DNA of 64,000 nt. Origin: Oceanobacter antarcticus (GTDB lineage: Bacteria; Pseudomonadota; Gammaproteobacteria; Pseudomonadales; Oceanobacteraceae). The notes below the pieces were generated by a model, which was not told the DNA's origin, ran no database searches, and was given only the letters and a program-made list of their open reading frames with translations. This document shows positions 17,434 to 26,909 of this stretch, piece after piece. Position 1 is the stretch's first letter. Each line of letters opens with the position of its first letter. The stretch spans positions 21,663-85,662 of the forward strand of contig NZ_JBBKTX010000022.1 of the NCBI RefSeq assembly GCF_044962685.1, written 5' to 3'. A program made the position numbers and the translations under genes.

Positions 17434-19083
17434 TCAGCTGTTTTCGATCTGTTTGGTAATCACGTACTGCTGGGCAATAGACAGCAGGTTGTTGACCACC
17501 CAGTACAACACCAGGCCAGCCGGGAACCAGAGGAAGAACACTGTCATCACCACCGGCATAAACTGCATTACTCGGGCCTGCATCGGGTCTGGTGGCGTCG
17601 GGTTAAGGCGCATCTGGACAAACATCGAGGCACCCATTAACAACGGCAGAATGAAGTACGGATCCATCACCGACATGTCGGTAATCCAGAGTGCAAAAGG
17701 TGCCTGACGCAACTCAACCGATTCCATCAGTACCCAGTACAAGGAGATAAACACCGGCATCTGGATCAGCATTGGCAAACAGCCACCCAGCGGGTTGATT
17801 TTCTCTTTCTTGTACAGCGCCATCATTTCCTGGCCCAGTTTTTCCCGGTTATCGCCGTATTGCTCCTTGATCTGCTGCATCTTTGGACCAACCTTGCGCA
17901 TGTTGGCCATTGAGCGATAGCTCATCGCAGACGGGTAGAAGAACAGGATTTTCACACACAGGGTCAGCAAAATAATGGCGACACCCCAGTTTCCGACGAT
18001 GCCGTGGAAGAAGGTCAGCAGGAAAAACAGTGGCTGAGCAATCCACCACAACCAGCCATAATCGACCGTCAGTTCCAGGTGGGGAGCAATTTTTTCCAAT
18101 TTGTCCTGATCTTTTGGCCCGACGTAGAGGCTGGCACCGGTCTCACCAACCGATCCAGCTGCTACAACCAGGGGCTGATCATAAAAACCAAAAATATAGT
18201 TACCCTTAACAAAACGACCGTTGTAGGTATGGATTGTATCTTGTGGCGGTACCCAGGCTGACAGGAAGTAGTGTTGCAGCATTGCTGCCCAGCCACCCTC
18301 TTGCTGGTTCTTGTAGGCGTCGCTTTCTAGGTCATCGTAGGTAACTTTTTCGTAACGATTTTCTTTCGTCGTTAACGCTGCACCAAGATAGGCTTGCATG
18401 CCCATGCCACTGCCCGCGGATGGATCAGGTGAGTTATCACGCTTTAGCTGCGCGTAAAACACCCCTTCCCATGGCTGGGCCGAGCTATTGTGAATCCGGT
18501 ATTGCATATCAATCAGATAGTTACCCCGATGAAAGGTAAATATTTTCTCGACCAGTCCCTTGGCCGTTTCTGTTGACAGCACCACAACGAGCTCATCTTT
18601 GCCTTCAGTCAGTGTGTATTCATTGCTTTCAGCACTAAAAAGGGCACCACCGTTGGTGTCGATGCCATCTCGTCCAATAAGGCCACTTTGAGCCACATAG
18701 GTACGACGCTGATTGTTTTCCAATAACACGAACGGAATGTCTTTGGTTTCGATCGATGCCGGAAATTCCGGCAACAATACTTCAGTAACTTCCCCTCCAC
18801 GAGGGTTGATAGTCACTTGCAACACATCGGTCTTGATTTTAATCAACTCAGCTGATGGCGCAGAAACATCACCAGCAGGAGCAACCAAAGGTGCTTCCAG
18901 CTGAGGATGTTCGGTATCAGCGGTCACTCCGGTAACGCTGGGCGTATCCGGACCGACAGGCGCTTCAGCCTGAATTGGAGCGTCGATACGGGTTTTTTGT
19001 CCGTAGTCGTCGTTCCAGGTGATGAAGAGAAAATAGCTCGAAATGGCCAAGCCAAGGTATATAACCGTACGGCGGATATCCAT
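17434..19083 (-). CDS. yidC: Membrane protein insertase YidC
   Basis: 549 residues from the ATG at 19083 (MDIRRTVIYLGLAIS), the family start; upstream in-frame codons are not conserved. It has an N-terminal anchor helix, a large periplasmic beta domain (about 60-340) and the C-terminal insertase core (about 345-540) with helices such as NWGVAIILLTL and the segment QIKEQYGDNREKLGQEMM. It inserts membrane proteins, including Fo subunit c, alone or with SecYEG. It sits in the usual rpmH-rnpA-yidD-yidC-mnmE block. Confidence 0.97.
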   Translation of the reverse strand: MDIRRTVIYLGLAISSYFLFITWNDDYGQKTRIDAPIQAEAPVGPDTPSVTGVTADTEHPQLEAPLVAPAGDVSAPSAELIKIKTDVLQVTINPRGGEVTEVLLPEFPASIETKDIPFVLLENNQRRTYVAQSGLIGRDGIDTNGGALFSAESNEYTLTEGKDELVVVLSTETAKGLVEKIFTFHRGNYLIDMQYRIHNSSAQPWEGVFYAQLKRDNSPDPSAGSGMGMQAYLGAALTTKENRYEKVTYDDLESDAYKNQQEGGWAAMLQHYFLSAWVPPQDTIHTYNGRFVKGNYIFGFYDQPLVVAAGSVGETGASLYVGPKDQDKLEKIAPHLELTVDYGWLWWIAQPLFFLLTFFHGIVGNWGVAIILLTLCVKILFFYPSAMSYRSMANMRKVGPKMQQIKEQYGDNREKLGQEMMALYKKEKINPLGGCLPMLIQMPVFISLYWVLMESVELRQAPFALWITDMSVMDPYFILPLLMGASMFVQMRLNPTPPDPMQARVMQFMPVVMTVFFLWFPAGLVLYWVVNNLLSIAQQYVITKQIENS

Positions 19084-19085
19084 GT

Positions 19086-19382
19086 TCAGGGTTTCCGTTG
19101 ACAACAGTTGGAAGAATGTTTGGGTAAATCAGGTACCAAATCAACGCCGTGATCCCCCCAGGGATGGCATCTGACCAGCCGACGAATGGCAAGCCAGCCA
19201 CCACGGAAGGCACCATATCGTGTTACAGCTTCAGCTGCATAGGACGAACAGGTAGGGTAAAAACGACACCGGGAGGGTAATAACGGACTGATGGCATAAC
19301 GATAGCCGGCAATAAGCAACAGCAGTAATCTGGCTGTAAAACTAACGTCGCCGTTTTCTTTGAGTGTTGCCGGACTTGCCAT
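19086..19382 (-). CDS. yidD: Membrane protein insertion efficiency factor YidD
   Basis: 98 residues. The family core is unmistakable: YRYAISPLLPSRCRFYPTC, then SSYAAEAVTRYG and VRCHPWGDHGVDLVP. YidD is a small amphipathic protein that helps YidC-dependent insertion. The start used gives a 41-base overlap with rnpA, common for this pair. The stop lies 2 bases before the yidC start, so translation is probably coupled. Confidence 0.93.
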   Translation of the reverse strand: MASPATLKENGDVSFTARLLLLLIAGYRYAISPLLPSRCRFYPTCSSYAAEAVTRYGAFRGGWLAIRRLVRCHPWGDHGVDLVPDLPKHSSNCCQRKP

Positions 19383-19734
19383 GGGTTGGTCGCTTTAATC
19401 GGAACCAGAGGGCATCAATCATCTCACGTATCTGACGGTTGTCCAGTTCGGTAATTCCGGACCGAGCCAGTACGACATAATCGCATGACCCCAACTCATG
19501 TTGGTGGTAACGGAATGATTCCCGAATCAGTCGCTTGATACGATTTCGATCGACTGCATGTCGGATCTGCTTCTTGGCTAACACAAACCCCAGACGTGAA
19601 CGCTGTTGTTGGTTGCCAGAAGCAAGGACCAGCAATTGGGGAGTACTCCCGCGCCGCTCAGTATTATCAAAAACCTGTTTGAATTCGGCTGGCTTCAGCA
19701 ATCTTGCGTTGCGGCCAAATTTCAAATCTGTCAT
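19342..19734 (-). CDS. rnpA: Ribonuclease P protein component
   Basis: 130 residues from the ATG at 19734; a TTG two codons earlier is in frame. The RNR motif DRNRIKRLIRESFR and the N-terminal RLLKPAEFKQVFDN are family hallmarks. It binds the RNase P RNA and helps position pre-tRNA 5' leaders. The C-terminus is basic (KSGNTQRKRRR). It lies 32 bases after rpmH and overlaps yidD. Confidence 0.95.
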   Translation of the reverse strand: MTDLKFGRNARLLKPAEFKQVFDNTERRGSTPQLLVLASGNQQQRSRLGFVLAKKQIRHAVDRNRIKRLIRESFRYHQHELGSCDYVVLARSGITELDNRQIREMIDALWFRLKRPTHGKSGNTQRKRRR

Positions 19735-19766
19735 CGGCAAACTGTGGTCGGGAGCTAGCAGCCCGC

Positions 19767-19901
19767 TCAGGCGCTCAGACGCTGACGGCCTTTGGCACGA
19801 CGGCGAGCCAGAATCTGACGGCCGCTTTTGGTAGCCATACGTGCACGGAAGCCGTGACTACGCTTGCGCTTCAGAACGCTTGGTTGAAATGTACGTTTCA
19901 T
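19767..19901 (-). CDS. rpmH: 50S ribosomal protein L34
   Basis: 44 residues, the exact family length, beginning MKRTFQPSVLKRKRSHGFR and ending RAKGRQRLSA. It is highly basic. It is the first gene of the minus-strand block and is divergent from dnaA across a 524-base region with DnaA boxes, the classic rpmH-dnaA arrangement. Confidence 0.98.
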   Translation of the reverse strand: MKRTFQPSVLKRKRSHGFRARMATKSGRQILARRRAKGRQRLSA

Positions 19902-20084
19902 ATTCGTATACCCGGTTGATGTTTGGGGTCAGTTTTTAAAGGGCGGCAATTGTATGAGAAACCCCGACAAATGGCAATGGCTGTTCCCTGACCAATTCTG
20001 ATGACCGAATCGGTCAGCATAATCCTGCGTACGGTATTTATTGTTTTGTATGAAATGATGTTTGAAAAGAGATAAAGGACTGAT

Positions 20085-20370
20085 GAAGTTATTATTATTA
20101 GTAGCGGGTTTTTCTGTGGATAACCTATCTAAGCTATTGATTTTTATTGATTTATAGGTTTTATAACCAGGCTCTTTTCCAGTGATGAAGATGGTATTAA
20201 GCTGACCGTAAGTGGTGGGTGAAAGGCATCGATATACCGCCAGGTCAAGATCCCGGTTCCTTCCTGTGGATCAATTCTGATATTACAGGCAGGTTTTCCA
20301 CAGGTTGTTGGTGGCGTGTTGGCCGTGGTGAATCGACGGTGATGAAGCGGGACTATTCTGTGGATAACTT
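20085..20370. other. Candidate oriC / dnaA regulatory region
   Basis: The 524 bases between rpmH and dnaA hold two perfect inverted DnaA boxes TGTGGATAA (20115-20123, 20359-20367) and two one-mismatch boxes (TGTGGATCA 20265-20273, TTTTCCACA 20294-20302). An AT-rich stretch follows the first box, with two abutting 10-mers TATTGATTTT and TATTGATTTA (20135-20154), which look like an unwinding element. Genes diverge from this point. The same boxes could allow DnaA to autoregulate dnaA. Confidence 0.7.
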
Positions 20371-20425
20371 CTGCTGCTTTGGATACACTGTGCGACCTTG
20401 AACCAAAATGTAAATAGAGGTGGGT

Positions 20426-21916
20426 GTGGCTGTTTTTTGGGATGAATGTTTACGGCATCTGGAACATGAGTTGCCTACCCAGCAGTACAACACCTGGATT
20501 CGACCTCTGATGGCATCTGAGCAGAATCAGCGGCTGGTGCTAAGCGCACCAAACCGTTTTGTACGTGACTGGGTCAAAGACAAATATCTGCAACGTATTC
20601 AGGAAATTCTTTCAGAGCTGAATGGCGGACGTCTCACCCATGTGGATCTGACGGTGGGTGAATCACAGCCGATGTTTCGCGCTCCGCAGCCAGCTCAGCG
20701 GCAGGTTGATCCCCAGCCGCCGATGGTTCGTAATCCAGCGTCCAGCTTTGCTGCTACTCGCGCACGGGCGGAAGATGATGAACCCATGGCTGACGAATTC
20801 CAGTCACCTACCGTCGCCTCAATCACGCCGATTCAGCAGCCGGTTAATACACCTTTGCCACGGCGGGAAGTTCAGGTTGAAGGCGGCCTCAAGCACCGTT
20901 CGTTTTTAAACCCGACCTTTACCTTTCAATCGTTTGTTGAGGGTAAATCGAACCAGCTGGCCCATGCAGCGGCGCAGCAGGTGGCAGAAAATGCCGGTGG
21001 CTCTTACAACCCACTCTTTATATATGGGGGGGTTGGCCTGGGTAAGACGCATCTGATGCATGCGGTGGGGAATTACCTGCAGTCGAAAAATCAGAATGCC
21101 AAGGTGCTCTACGTGCACTCCGAACGTTTTGTCCAGGATATGGTTAAAGCGTTGCAACTGAATGCCATCAATGAATTCAAGCGTTTTTATCGTGGTCTGG
21201 ATGCTTTGCTGATTGATGATATTCAGTTTTTTGCTGGTAAAGAACGTTCCCAGGAAGAATTTTTCCATACCTTCAATGCCTTGCTTGAAGGCGGTCAGCA
21301 GATGATTCTGACCTGTGATCGATATCCAAAAGAAATTCACGGACTTGAAGAGCGTTTGAAAAGTCGGTTTGGCTGGGGCCTGACGGTTGGTGTAGAACCC
21401 CCCGAGCTTGAGACCCGTGTAGCGATTTTGATGAAAAAAGCGGAGCAAAGCGGGGTACACTTGCCGGATGATGCGGCCTTCTTTGTTGCTCAACGTATTC
21501 GCTCAAATGTACGAGAGCTGGAAGGTGCACTGAAACGGGTGATTGCCAGTGCGCAATTTACCGGCAGTGAAATCAACCTGCCGTTTATTAAAGAATCACT
21601 CAAGGATTTGCTGGCGTTGCAGGAGCGACAAGTCAGTATCGATAATATTCAGCGTACGGTTGCCGAGTATTACAAAATCAAGATCTCTGATTTATCATCT
21701 AAACGCCGTACACGATCGATCGCCCGACCCAGACAAGTGGCGATGGCACTAAGCAAAGAGCTCACTAATCATAGTCTTCCTGAAATAGGTGAAGCCTTTG
21801 GTGGCCGGGATCATACGACTGTGTTGCATGCCTGCAGAAAAGTGAAAGAGCTGCAACAAACCAACGCTGACGTTCTTGAAGATTACAAGAACCTGCTGCG
21901 TTCACTGACAACCTAG
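20426..21916 (+). CDS. dnaA: Chromosomal replication initiator DnaA
   Basis: 496 residues from the GTG at 20426, 5 bases after AGAGG. An in-frame GTG at 20420 overlaps that ribosome site, so it is rejected. Domain I spans about 1-75 (ELPTQQYNTWIRPL), with a Pro-rich linker to about 150. The AAA+ domain has Walker A GGVGLGKTHL at about 201-210 and Walker B LLIDDIQFF. Domain IV carries the DnaA signature GGRDHTTVLHACRKV. It binds DnaA boxes and opens oriC. It heads the dnaA-dnaN-recF-gyrB block. Confidence 0.98.
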   Translation: MAVFWDECLRHLEHELPTQQYNTWIRPLMASEQNQRLVLSAPNRFVRDWVKDKYLQRIQEILSELNGGRLTHVDLTVGESQPMFRAPQPAQRQVDPQPPMVRNPASSFAATRARAEDDEPMADEFQSPTVASITPIQQPVNTPLPRREVQVEGGLKHRSFLNPTFTFQSFVEGKSNQLAHAAAQQVAENAGGSYNPLFIYGGVGLGKTHLMHAVGNYLQSKNQNAKVLYVHSERFVQDMVKALQLNAINEFKRFYRGLDALLIDDIQFFAGKERSQEEFFHTFNALLEGGQQMILTCDRYPKEIHGLEERLKSRFGWGLTVGVEPPELETRVAILMKKAEQSGVHLPDDAAFFVAQRIRSNVRELEGALKRVIASAQFTGSEINLPFIKESLKDLLALQERQVSIDNIQRTVAEYYKIKISDLSSKRRTRSIARPRQVAMALSKELTNHSLPEIGEAFGGRDHTTVLHACRKVKELQQTNADVLEDYKNLLRSLTT

Positions 21917-21932
21917 ACCTGAGTGGAGAACC

Positions 21933-23033
21933 ATGAAATTCGTAATCTCTAGGGAAGCTTTGCTACGTCCCCTGCAACTGGTGGCGGGTGTTGTTGAAAA
22001 ACGACAGACGCTGCCAGTGCTCTCCAACGTGTTGTTGGAAGTGCGTGGTCAGCAGTTGTCCCTGACAGGGACCGATCTCGAGGTCGAACTGGTTGGCCGG
22101 GTAACTCTTGACGAAGTCGGAGTTGAAGGTGAAGTCACGGTACCGGGCAAAAAACTGATGGATATCTGTCGCTCACTGCAAGACGGTGCCCAGATTGAAA
22201 TTGCGCTGGAAGATCAGCGGGTTACTGTTCGTGCTGGTCGTTCGCGTTTCACCTTGTCATCATTACCGGCGACCGAATTCCCCAATGTTGAGTCCGTTGG
22301 AGAAGAAAAAAACTTCTCCATGGGTCAGCAGGTATTACGCCGGGCGCTGGATCGTACCAGCTTTGCCATGGCGCAACAGGATGTGCGCTATTATCTTAAC
22401 GGTATGTTATTTGAAGTAAGTACTGACTCACTGCGGACGGTAGCAACAGATGGCCATCGCCTGGCAACCTGTTGTGTTGAGATCAGTGGTCCTGACGAAT
22501 TGAACCAGATTATCCTGCCCCGTAAAGGCGTGCTGGAACTGGCAAAATTGCTCACCGATGCAGAACTGAGTGTTACCTTGTCACTCAGTGGCAATCACCT
22601 TCGGGCACAGACTGAGCATTTCACCTTTACCTCAAAACTGGTCGACGGAAAATTTCCGGATTACACCCGAGTGATTCCAAAAAACGGTACCAATGTGATG
22701 CTGGCTGATCGTCAGGAACTACGTCAGGTATTTGCCCGTACCGCCATTCTGTCGAATGAAAAGTACCGTGGCGTACGCCTGGTACTGGCACCAGACTTGC
22801 TGCAGGTCTTTGCCAATAACCCGGAGCAGGAAGAAGCAGAGGAGTCCGTTGCGGTCAGCTACAACGGCGACTCTCTTGAAATGGGCTTCAACGTTGCTTA
22901 TTTGCTGGATGTTATGTCGGTTATTAATAATGAGAACGTTAAAATGACGCTGTCAGATGCCAACAGTAGTGCCTTGCTGGAAGAGCCAGAAGGCGGCGAC
23001 TCGCTGTACGTTGTGATGCCGATGCGCCTGTAG
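21933..23033 (+). CDS. dnaN: DNA polymerase III sliding clamp, beta subunit
   Basis: 366 residues, the standard length for three clamp domains. It begins MKFVISREALLRPLQLVAGVVEKR and ends with the partner-binding pocket tail YVVMPMRL. TLPVLSNVLLEV and ATDGHRLA are conserved. It forms the ring that tethers polymerase III. It is 16 bases after dnaA and 6 bases before recF, so it is probably co-transcribed. Confidence 0.98.
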   Translation: MKFVISREALLRPLQLVAGVVEKRQTLPVLSNVLLEVRGQQLSLTGTDLEVELVGRVTLDEVGVEGEVTVPGKKLMDICRSLQDGAQIEIALEDQRVTVRAGRSRFTLSSLPATEFPNVESVGEEKNFSMGQQVLRRALDRTSFAMAQQDVRYYLNGMLFEVSTDSLRTVATDGHRLATCCVEISGPDELNQIILPRKGVLELAKLLTDAELSVTLSLSGNHLRAQTEHFTFTSKLVDGKFPDYTRVIPKNGTNVMLADRQELRQVFARTAILSNEKYRGVRLVLAPDLLQVFANNPEQEEAEESVAVSYNGDSLEMGFNVAYLLDVMSVINNENVKMTLSDANSSALLEEPEGGDSLYVVMPMRL

Positions 23034-23039
23034 GTATTT

Positions 23040-24137
23040 ATGCCGATTCGGCGCTTGTCCGTACGCGGTGTCCGTAATCTGGCACCGCTGGATATCCATC
23101 CTCATTCTCGCGTTAACTTCATTTATGGTGATAACGGCAGCGGCAAAAGCAGCTTGCTGGAGTCAATCGCGTTGCTGTCTTCGGGGAAATCTTTCCGCTC
23201 AACTCAGATCAAGCAGCTCATCCATCATGATGCCGATCGGCTCGAACTGGAATGTGAATTGGATGGGACGACGGGGGCGGATGCGCAGACCCAGGATTTG
23301 TACAGTCTCCGCCTGCGTAATGGTGATGTGTTATTTCGTCTTGATGGTTCGGTTCTGACCTCCCAGGCACAAGTAGCCACCCGCTTGCCGGTTCAGGTTA
23401 TTGAGCCAAATACCTTCCGATTGCTGGTCGGATCACCGGAAGACAGACGCCAGTTTCTTGATTGGGGGGTGTTCCATGTGGAACCCGGCTTTATTGAGGA
23501 ATGGCGAATTTTTCGTAAGGTGTTAAAACAACGCAATAGCGTGTTGAAACAAAAGGAAGTGAGCTGGCTGGACGTTTGGGATGGTGGATTTATCGAAGCC
23601 AGTGAAAAAATTCACCAGTATCGCCTGGCTTATCTGAAAGTGTTTGTGCCCCAGTTTGAGTCGACACTCGCTGCGCTCGACGCTGAGATCAAGGTGCGAT
23701 TGCATTATTACCCAGGTTGGGAAAAAGACAGTCAGCTCAAGGATATTTTGACTCGACAACAGGATCGGGATCTACAATTGGGTTATACCCAGTCCGGCCC
23801 GCATCGGGCAGAACTCCGTATTCGGGTTGATAAATTACCCGCCGCCGATGTGTTGTCCCGTGGCCAACAAAAAACCGTTGTTGCTGCACTGAAGCTTACC
23901 CAGGGGATTTTGTACAAGCAGAGCTGCGGGAATGCTCCGATTTATCTGGTTGACGATCTGGCGTCTGAACTGGATTCTCGCCACCGTTTGGCTTTATGCC
24001 AAGTGCTGGAAGATTTAAAATGTCAGGTATTTATTACAAGTATTGAAAAACAGCAATTGATGGACAGCTGGACCCCCTCCGAATTCAAGGTGTTCCATGT
24101 GGAACACGGCAAAATCGAAGAAGAAAGCCTTCCCTGA
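23040..24137 (+). CDS. recF: DNA replication and repair protein RecF
   Basis: 365 residues. Walker A GDNGSGKSSLLE is near the N-terminus, the ABC-type signature is LSRGQQKTVVAAL, and Walker B is IYLVDDLASELD. It is an SMC-like ATPase that loads RecA at gaps with RecO and RecR. It carries two parS-like sequences within the coding region (23470, 24091). It lies between dnaN and gyrB. Confidence 0.96.
   Translation: MPIRRLSVRGVRNLAPLDIHPHSRVNFIYGDNGSGKSSLLESIALLSSGKSFRSTQIKQLIHHDADRLELECELDGTTGADAQTQDLYSLRLRNGDVLFRLDGSVLTSQAQVATRLPVQVIEPNTFRLLVGSPEDRRQFLDWGVFHVEPGFIEEWRIFRKVLKQRNSVLKQKEVSWLDVWDGGFIEASEKIHQYRLAYLKVFVPQFESTLAALDAEIKVRLHYYPGWEKDSQLKDILTRQQDRDLQLGYTQSGPHRAELRIRVDKLPAADVLSRGQQKTVVAALKLTQGILYKQSCGNAPIYLVDDLASELDSRHRLALCQVLEDLKCQVFITSIEKQQLMDSWTPSEFKVFHVEHGKIEEESLP
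23470..23485. promoter_or_regulatory. parS-like site in recF
   Basis: TGTTCCATGTGGAACC differs from the Pseudomonas-type consensus TGTTCCACGTGGAACA at two positions (C to T in the centre, last base). Confidence 0.6.
24091..24106. promoter_or_regulatory. parS-like site near the recF 3' end
   Basis: TGTTCCATGTGGAACA has one mismatch to TGTTCCACGTGGAACA. It is the same variant as the upstream recF site, in a different reading context. Confidence 0.7.
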
Positions 24138-24192
24138 TCATCTGATCCAACAAGCAATTGCTGAAGCTATTTCCGCCCAAGAGGAACACTGA

Positions 24193-26610
24193 ATGAGTGA
24201 GCAGAATTACGATTCGTCCAGTATTAAGGTACTGAAAGGTCTCGACGCCGTTCGCAAGCGTCCAGGCATGTACATAGGTGATACGGATGATGGCACAGGT
24301 CTGCATCATATGGTGTTCGAGGTGGTCGATAACTCCATTGATGAGGCCCTGGGTGGCCATTGTGACAGCGTTGACGTGGTTATTCATACCGACAATTCAG
24401 TTTCCGTATCAGATAACGGCCGAGGTATCCCAACCGAGATCCATGAAGAAGAAGGTATCTCGGCAACGGAGGTAATCCTGACGGTACTGCACGCCGGAGG
24501 CAAGTTTGATGACAATAGTTACAAGGTGTCGGGAGGCCTGCACGGTGTCGGTGTATCAGTGGTCAATGCCCTGTCTGAGAGCCTGAAAATCACCATCCGT
24601 CGTGGTGGCAAATTGTATGAGCAGGAATATAGCCATGGCGTGCCAAACTATCCGCTGAAAGAAGTGGGTGTCAGCGAAACCACCGGCACAATGGTGACTT
24701 TTTTACCATCAAAAGCAACCTTCACCAAGACCGAATTTTCATACGACTATCTGGCCAAGCGTTTGCGGGAATTATCCTTTCTGAATTCCGGCGTACGTAT
24801 TCACCTGAAAGATGAGCGGGTCGCTGACAAGGAAGACGTGTTCGAATTTGAAGGTGGTTTGGCTTCGTTTGTGAGATATCTCAACGATGGTAAAACCGCA
24901 CTGAACGAGGTCTTCCATTTTAACGCCGAGCGCGAAGATGGCATTGTTGTCGAAGTAGCGATGCAGTGGAACGACACCTTTCAGGAAAACATCTTCTGTT
25001 ACACCAACAACATTCCCCAGCGTGATGGCGGCAGTCATTTGGCCGGTTTCCGGGCCGCGTTGACGCGTACCTTGAATACCTATATTGAGAAAGAAGGCCT
25101 GGCCAAAAAAGCCAAGGTTGCAACAACCGGTGATGATGCTCGTGAAGGCTTGACCGCTATTATTTCGGTCAAGGTACCAGACCCCAAGTTCAGCTCCCAA
25201 ACCAAAGACAAGCTGGTGTCTTCCGAAGTGAAGCCAGCCGTCGAGCAGGAAATGGGACGACTATTCAGTGACTATCTGATGGAAAATCCATCTCAGGCGA
25301 AAGACCTGGTGGGTAAAATGATCGATGCTGCCCGGGCTCGTGAGGCTGCACGTCGCGCCCGTGAAATGACTCGCCGCAAGGGAGCACTGGATATCGCAGG
25401 GCTGCCAGGCAAGCTGGCGGATTGTCAGGAAAAAGACCCGGCGCTTTCCGAAGTGTATCTGGTGGAAGGGGACTCGGCTGGCGGTTCCGCCAAGCAAGGC
25501 CGAGACCGTCGCACTCAGGCGATTCTGCCGCTGAAAGGCAAAATCCTCAACGTAGAAAAAGCCCGTTTCGACAAGATGTTATCTTCTGTTGAAGTTGGCA
25601 CGCTGATTACTGCGTTGGGTTGTGGTATTGGCCGGGAAGAATTTAATCCGGACAAATTGCGCTACCACAGCATCATTATTATGACGGATGCGGACGTGGA
25701 TGGTGCGCACATCCGTACCCTGCTACTGACCTTCTTCTTCCGCCAGATGCCCGAGATTATCGAGCGTGGCCATGTGTATATTGCTCAGCCTCCGCTTTAC
25801 AAGATAAAGCGTGGCAAACAAGAGCAATACATCAAGGATGAAGAAGCGATGGAAGAATATCTGACTCATATCGCTCTGGAAAAGGCCGCCTTGTACCCCT
25901 CCGCAGACGCGCCTGCGATTACCGATGCTGCCTTCGCATCCCTGGTAGCCGATTACCGATCTGCGCAGGAAACCGTGCAGCGCTTGTCTGGCTTGATCCC
26001 TCAGGCCGTCCTTCATCAGTTGCTGACACTGCCAGTGGTGGAAGCGTCTGCACTTGAAGATGAAGCCTTCGTGCAAAACTGGGGATTACAATTGGCTGCT
26101 GCGCTCCCAGATGCCGGACGGAGTGGTAACCATTTCCACGTGGAACATATACGGGATAAAGAGCGGAACGAGTTTAACGTACTGGTGAAAGTGATTACCC
26201 ATGGCGTTCCGCGTGACTACGTGCTCGATCATGAGTTTTTTACCGGATCTGGCTATCGCAAACTGTCTGCCATCAGCAAACGTCTGCAAGACACGTTGGA
26301 AAGTGATGCCTATATCCAGCGTGGCGAGCGTGTTTACCCAATCGTGGATTTCTGGGATGCCATTCAGTGGCTGCTGAACGAAGCTAAAAAAGGCTTCAAT
26401 ATCCAGCGTTATAAAGGATTGGGGGAGATGAACCCGGATCAGTTGTGGGAAACCACCATGGATCCAAATACCCGTCGCATGCTACGGGTAGGCATTGAAG
26501 ATGCGATTTCTGCCGACAAGATGTTCACAACCCTGATGGGTGACGAAGTTGAGCCACGTCGGGCCTTTATTGAATTAAACGCATTAAACGTAGCGAACCT
26601 GGATTTCTGA
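24193..26610 (+). CDS. gyrB: DNA gyrase subunit B
   Basis: 805 residues. The GHKL ATPase domain has EVVDNSIDEALGG and HAGGKFDDNSYKVSGGLHGVG. The TOPRIM domain has EGDSAGGSAKQGRDR and DADVDGAHIRTLLL. The long gammaproteobacterial insert lies at about 560-720, and the C-terminus has QRYKGLGEMNPDQLW. It drives ATP-dependent negative supercoiling with GyrA (not in this window). A parS-like site lies in the insert-coding part (26132). Confidence 0.98.
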   Translation: MSEQNYDSSSIKVLKGLDAVRKRPGMYIGDTDDGTGLHHMVFEVVDNSIDEALGGHCDSVDVVIHTDNSVSVSDNGRGIPTEIHEEEGISATEVILTVLHAGGKFDDNSYKVSGGLHGVGVSVVNALSESLKITIRRGGKLYEQEYSHGVPNYPLKEVGVSETTGTMVTFLPSKATFTKTEFSYDYLAKRLRELSFLNSGVRIHLKDERVADKEDVFEFEGGLASFVRYLNDGKTALNEVFHFNAEREDGIVVEVAMQWNDTFQENIFCYTNNIPQRDGGSHLAGFRAALTRTLNTYIEKEGLAKKAKVATTGDDAREGLTAIISVKVPDPKFSSQTKDKLVSSEVKPAVEQEMGRLFSDYLMENPSQAKDLVGKMIDAARAREAARRAREMTRRKGALDIAGLPGKLADCQEKDPALSEVYLVEGDSAGGSAKQGRDRRTQAILPLKGKILNVEKARFDKMLSSVEVGTLITALGCGIGREEFNPDKLRYHSIIIMTDADVDGAHIRTLLLTFFFRQMPEIIERGHVYIAQPPLYKIKRGKQEQYIKDEEAMEEYLTHIALEKAALYPSADAPAITDAAFASLVADYRSAQETVQRLSGLIPQAVLHQLLTLPVVEASALEDEAFVQNWGLQLAAALPDAGRSGNHFHVEHIRDKERNEFNVLVKVITHGVPRDYVLDHEFFTGSGYRKLSAISKRLQDTLESDAYIQRGERVYPIVDFWDAIQWLLNEAKKGFNIQRYKGLGEMNPDQLWETTMDPNTRRMLRVGIEDAISADKMFTTLMGDEVEPRRAFIELNALNVANLDF
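26132..26147. promoter_or_regulatory. parS-like site in gyrB
   Basis: ATTTCCACGTGGAACA has two mismatches (positions 1 and 2) to TGTTCCACGTGGAACA; the central 12 bases are intact. It encodes HFHVEH in gyrB. Confidence 0.6.
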
Positions 26611-26629
26611 TTTCTCCAGTGTTTATCAG

Positions 26630-26664
26630 GCCCCGGCTGGGATATCTCAGCCGGGGCTTTTTTA
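26630..26664 (+). terminator. Rho-independent terminator of gyrB
   Basis: A 10-bp stem (GCCCCGGCTG with CAGCCGGGGC, 8-base loop) is followed by TTTTTTATTT. It starts 20 bases after the gyrB stop. Confidence 0.9.
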
Positions 26665-26730
26665 TTTCAGCTTAAAAACCTGCTTGGCTATGTTTCAGTT
26701 ATAAGTCGCTAGAATATTTCATCCACTGAG

Positions 26731-26739
26731 TTATCCACA
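26731..26739. promoter_or_regulatory. Isolated perfect DnaA box upstream of fabV
   Basis: TTATCCACA lies about 170 bases before fabV, in the 299-base gyrB-fabV gap. It may titrate DnaA or regulate fabV; no cluster is seen around it. Confidence 0.5.
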
Positions 26740-26909
26740 GAAAAGCCCGTTAGTCATGGCGTAACCCCGATCAAAAGTGCTTGTCTCAAAGGGTGGCTGC
26801 TATATGGACAGCGGCAAGATACAATGACACCCGCATTGGCCGAAGGCTGCTTGTTGCTGTCAGACGAGTACTTCGGATATCCCGTAATCCAGATCGACAG
26901 GAATGATTC

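Noticed and set aside
20420..20425. GTG at 20420 as dnaA start
   Set aside because: It overlaps the AGAGG ribosome site that is correctly spaced for the GTG at 20426.
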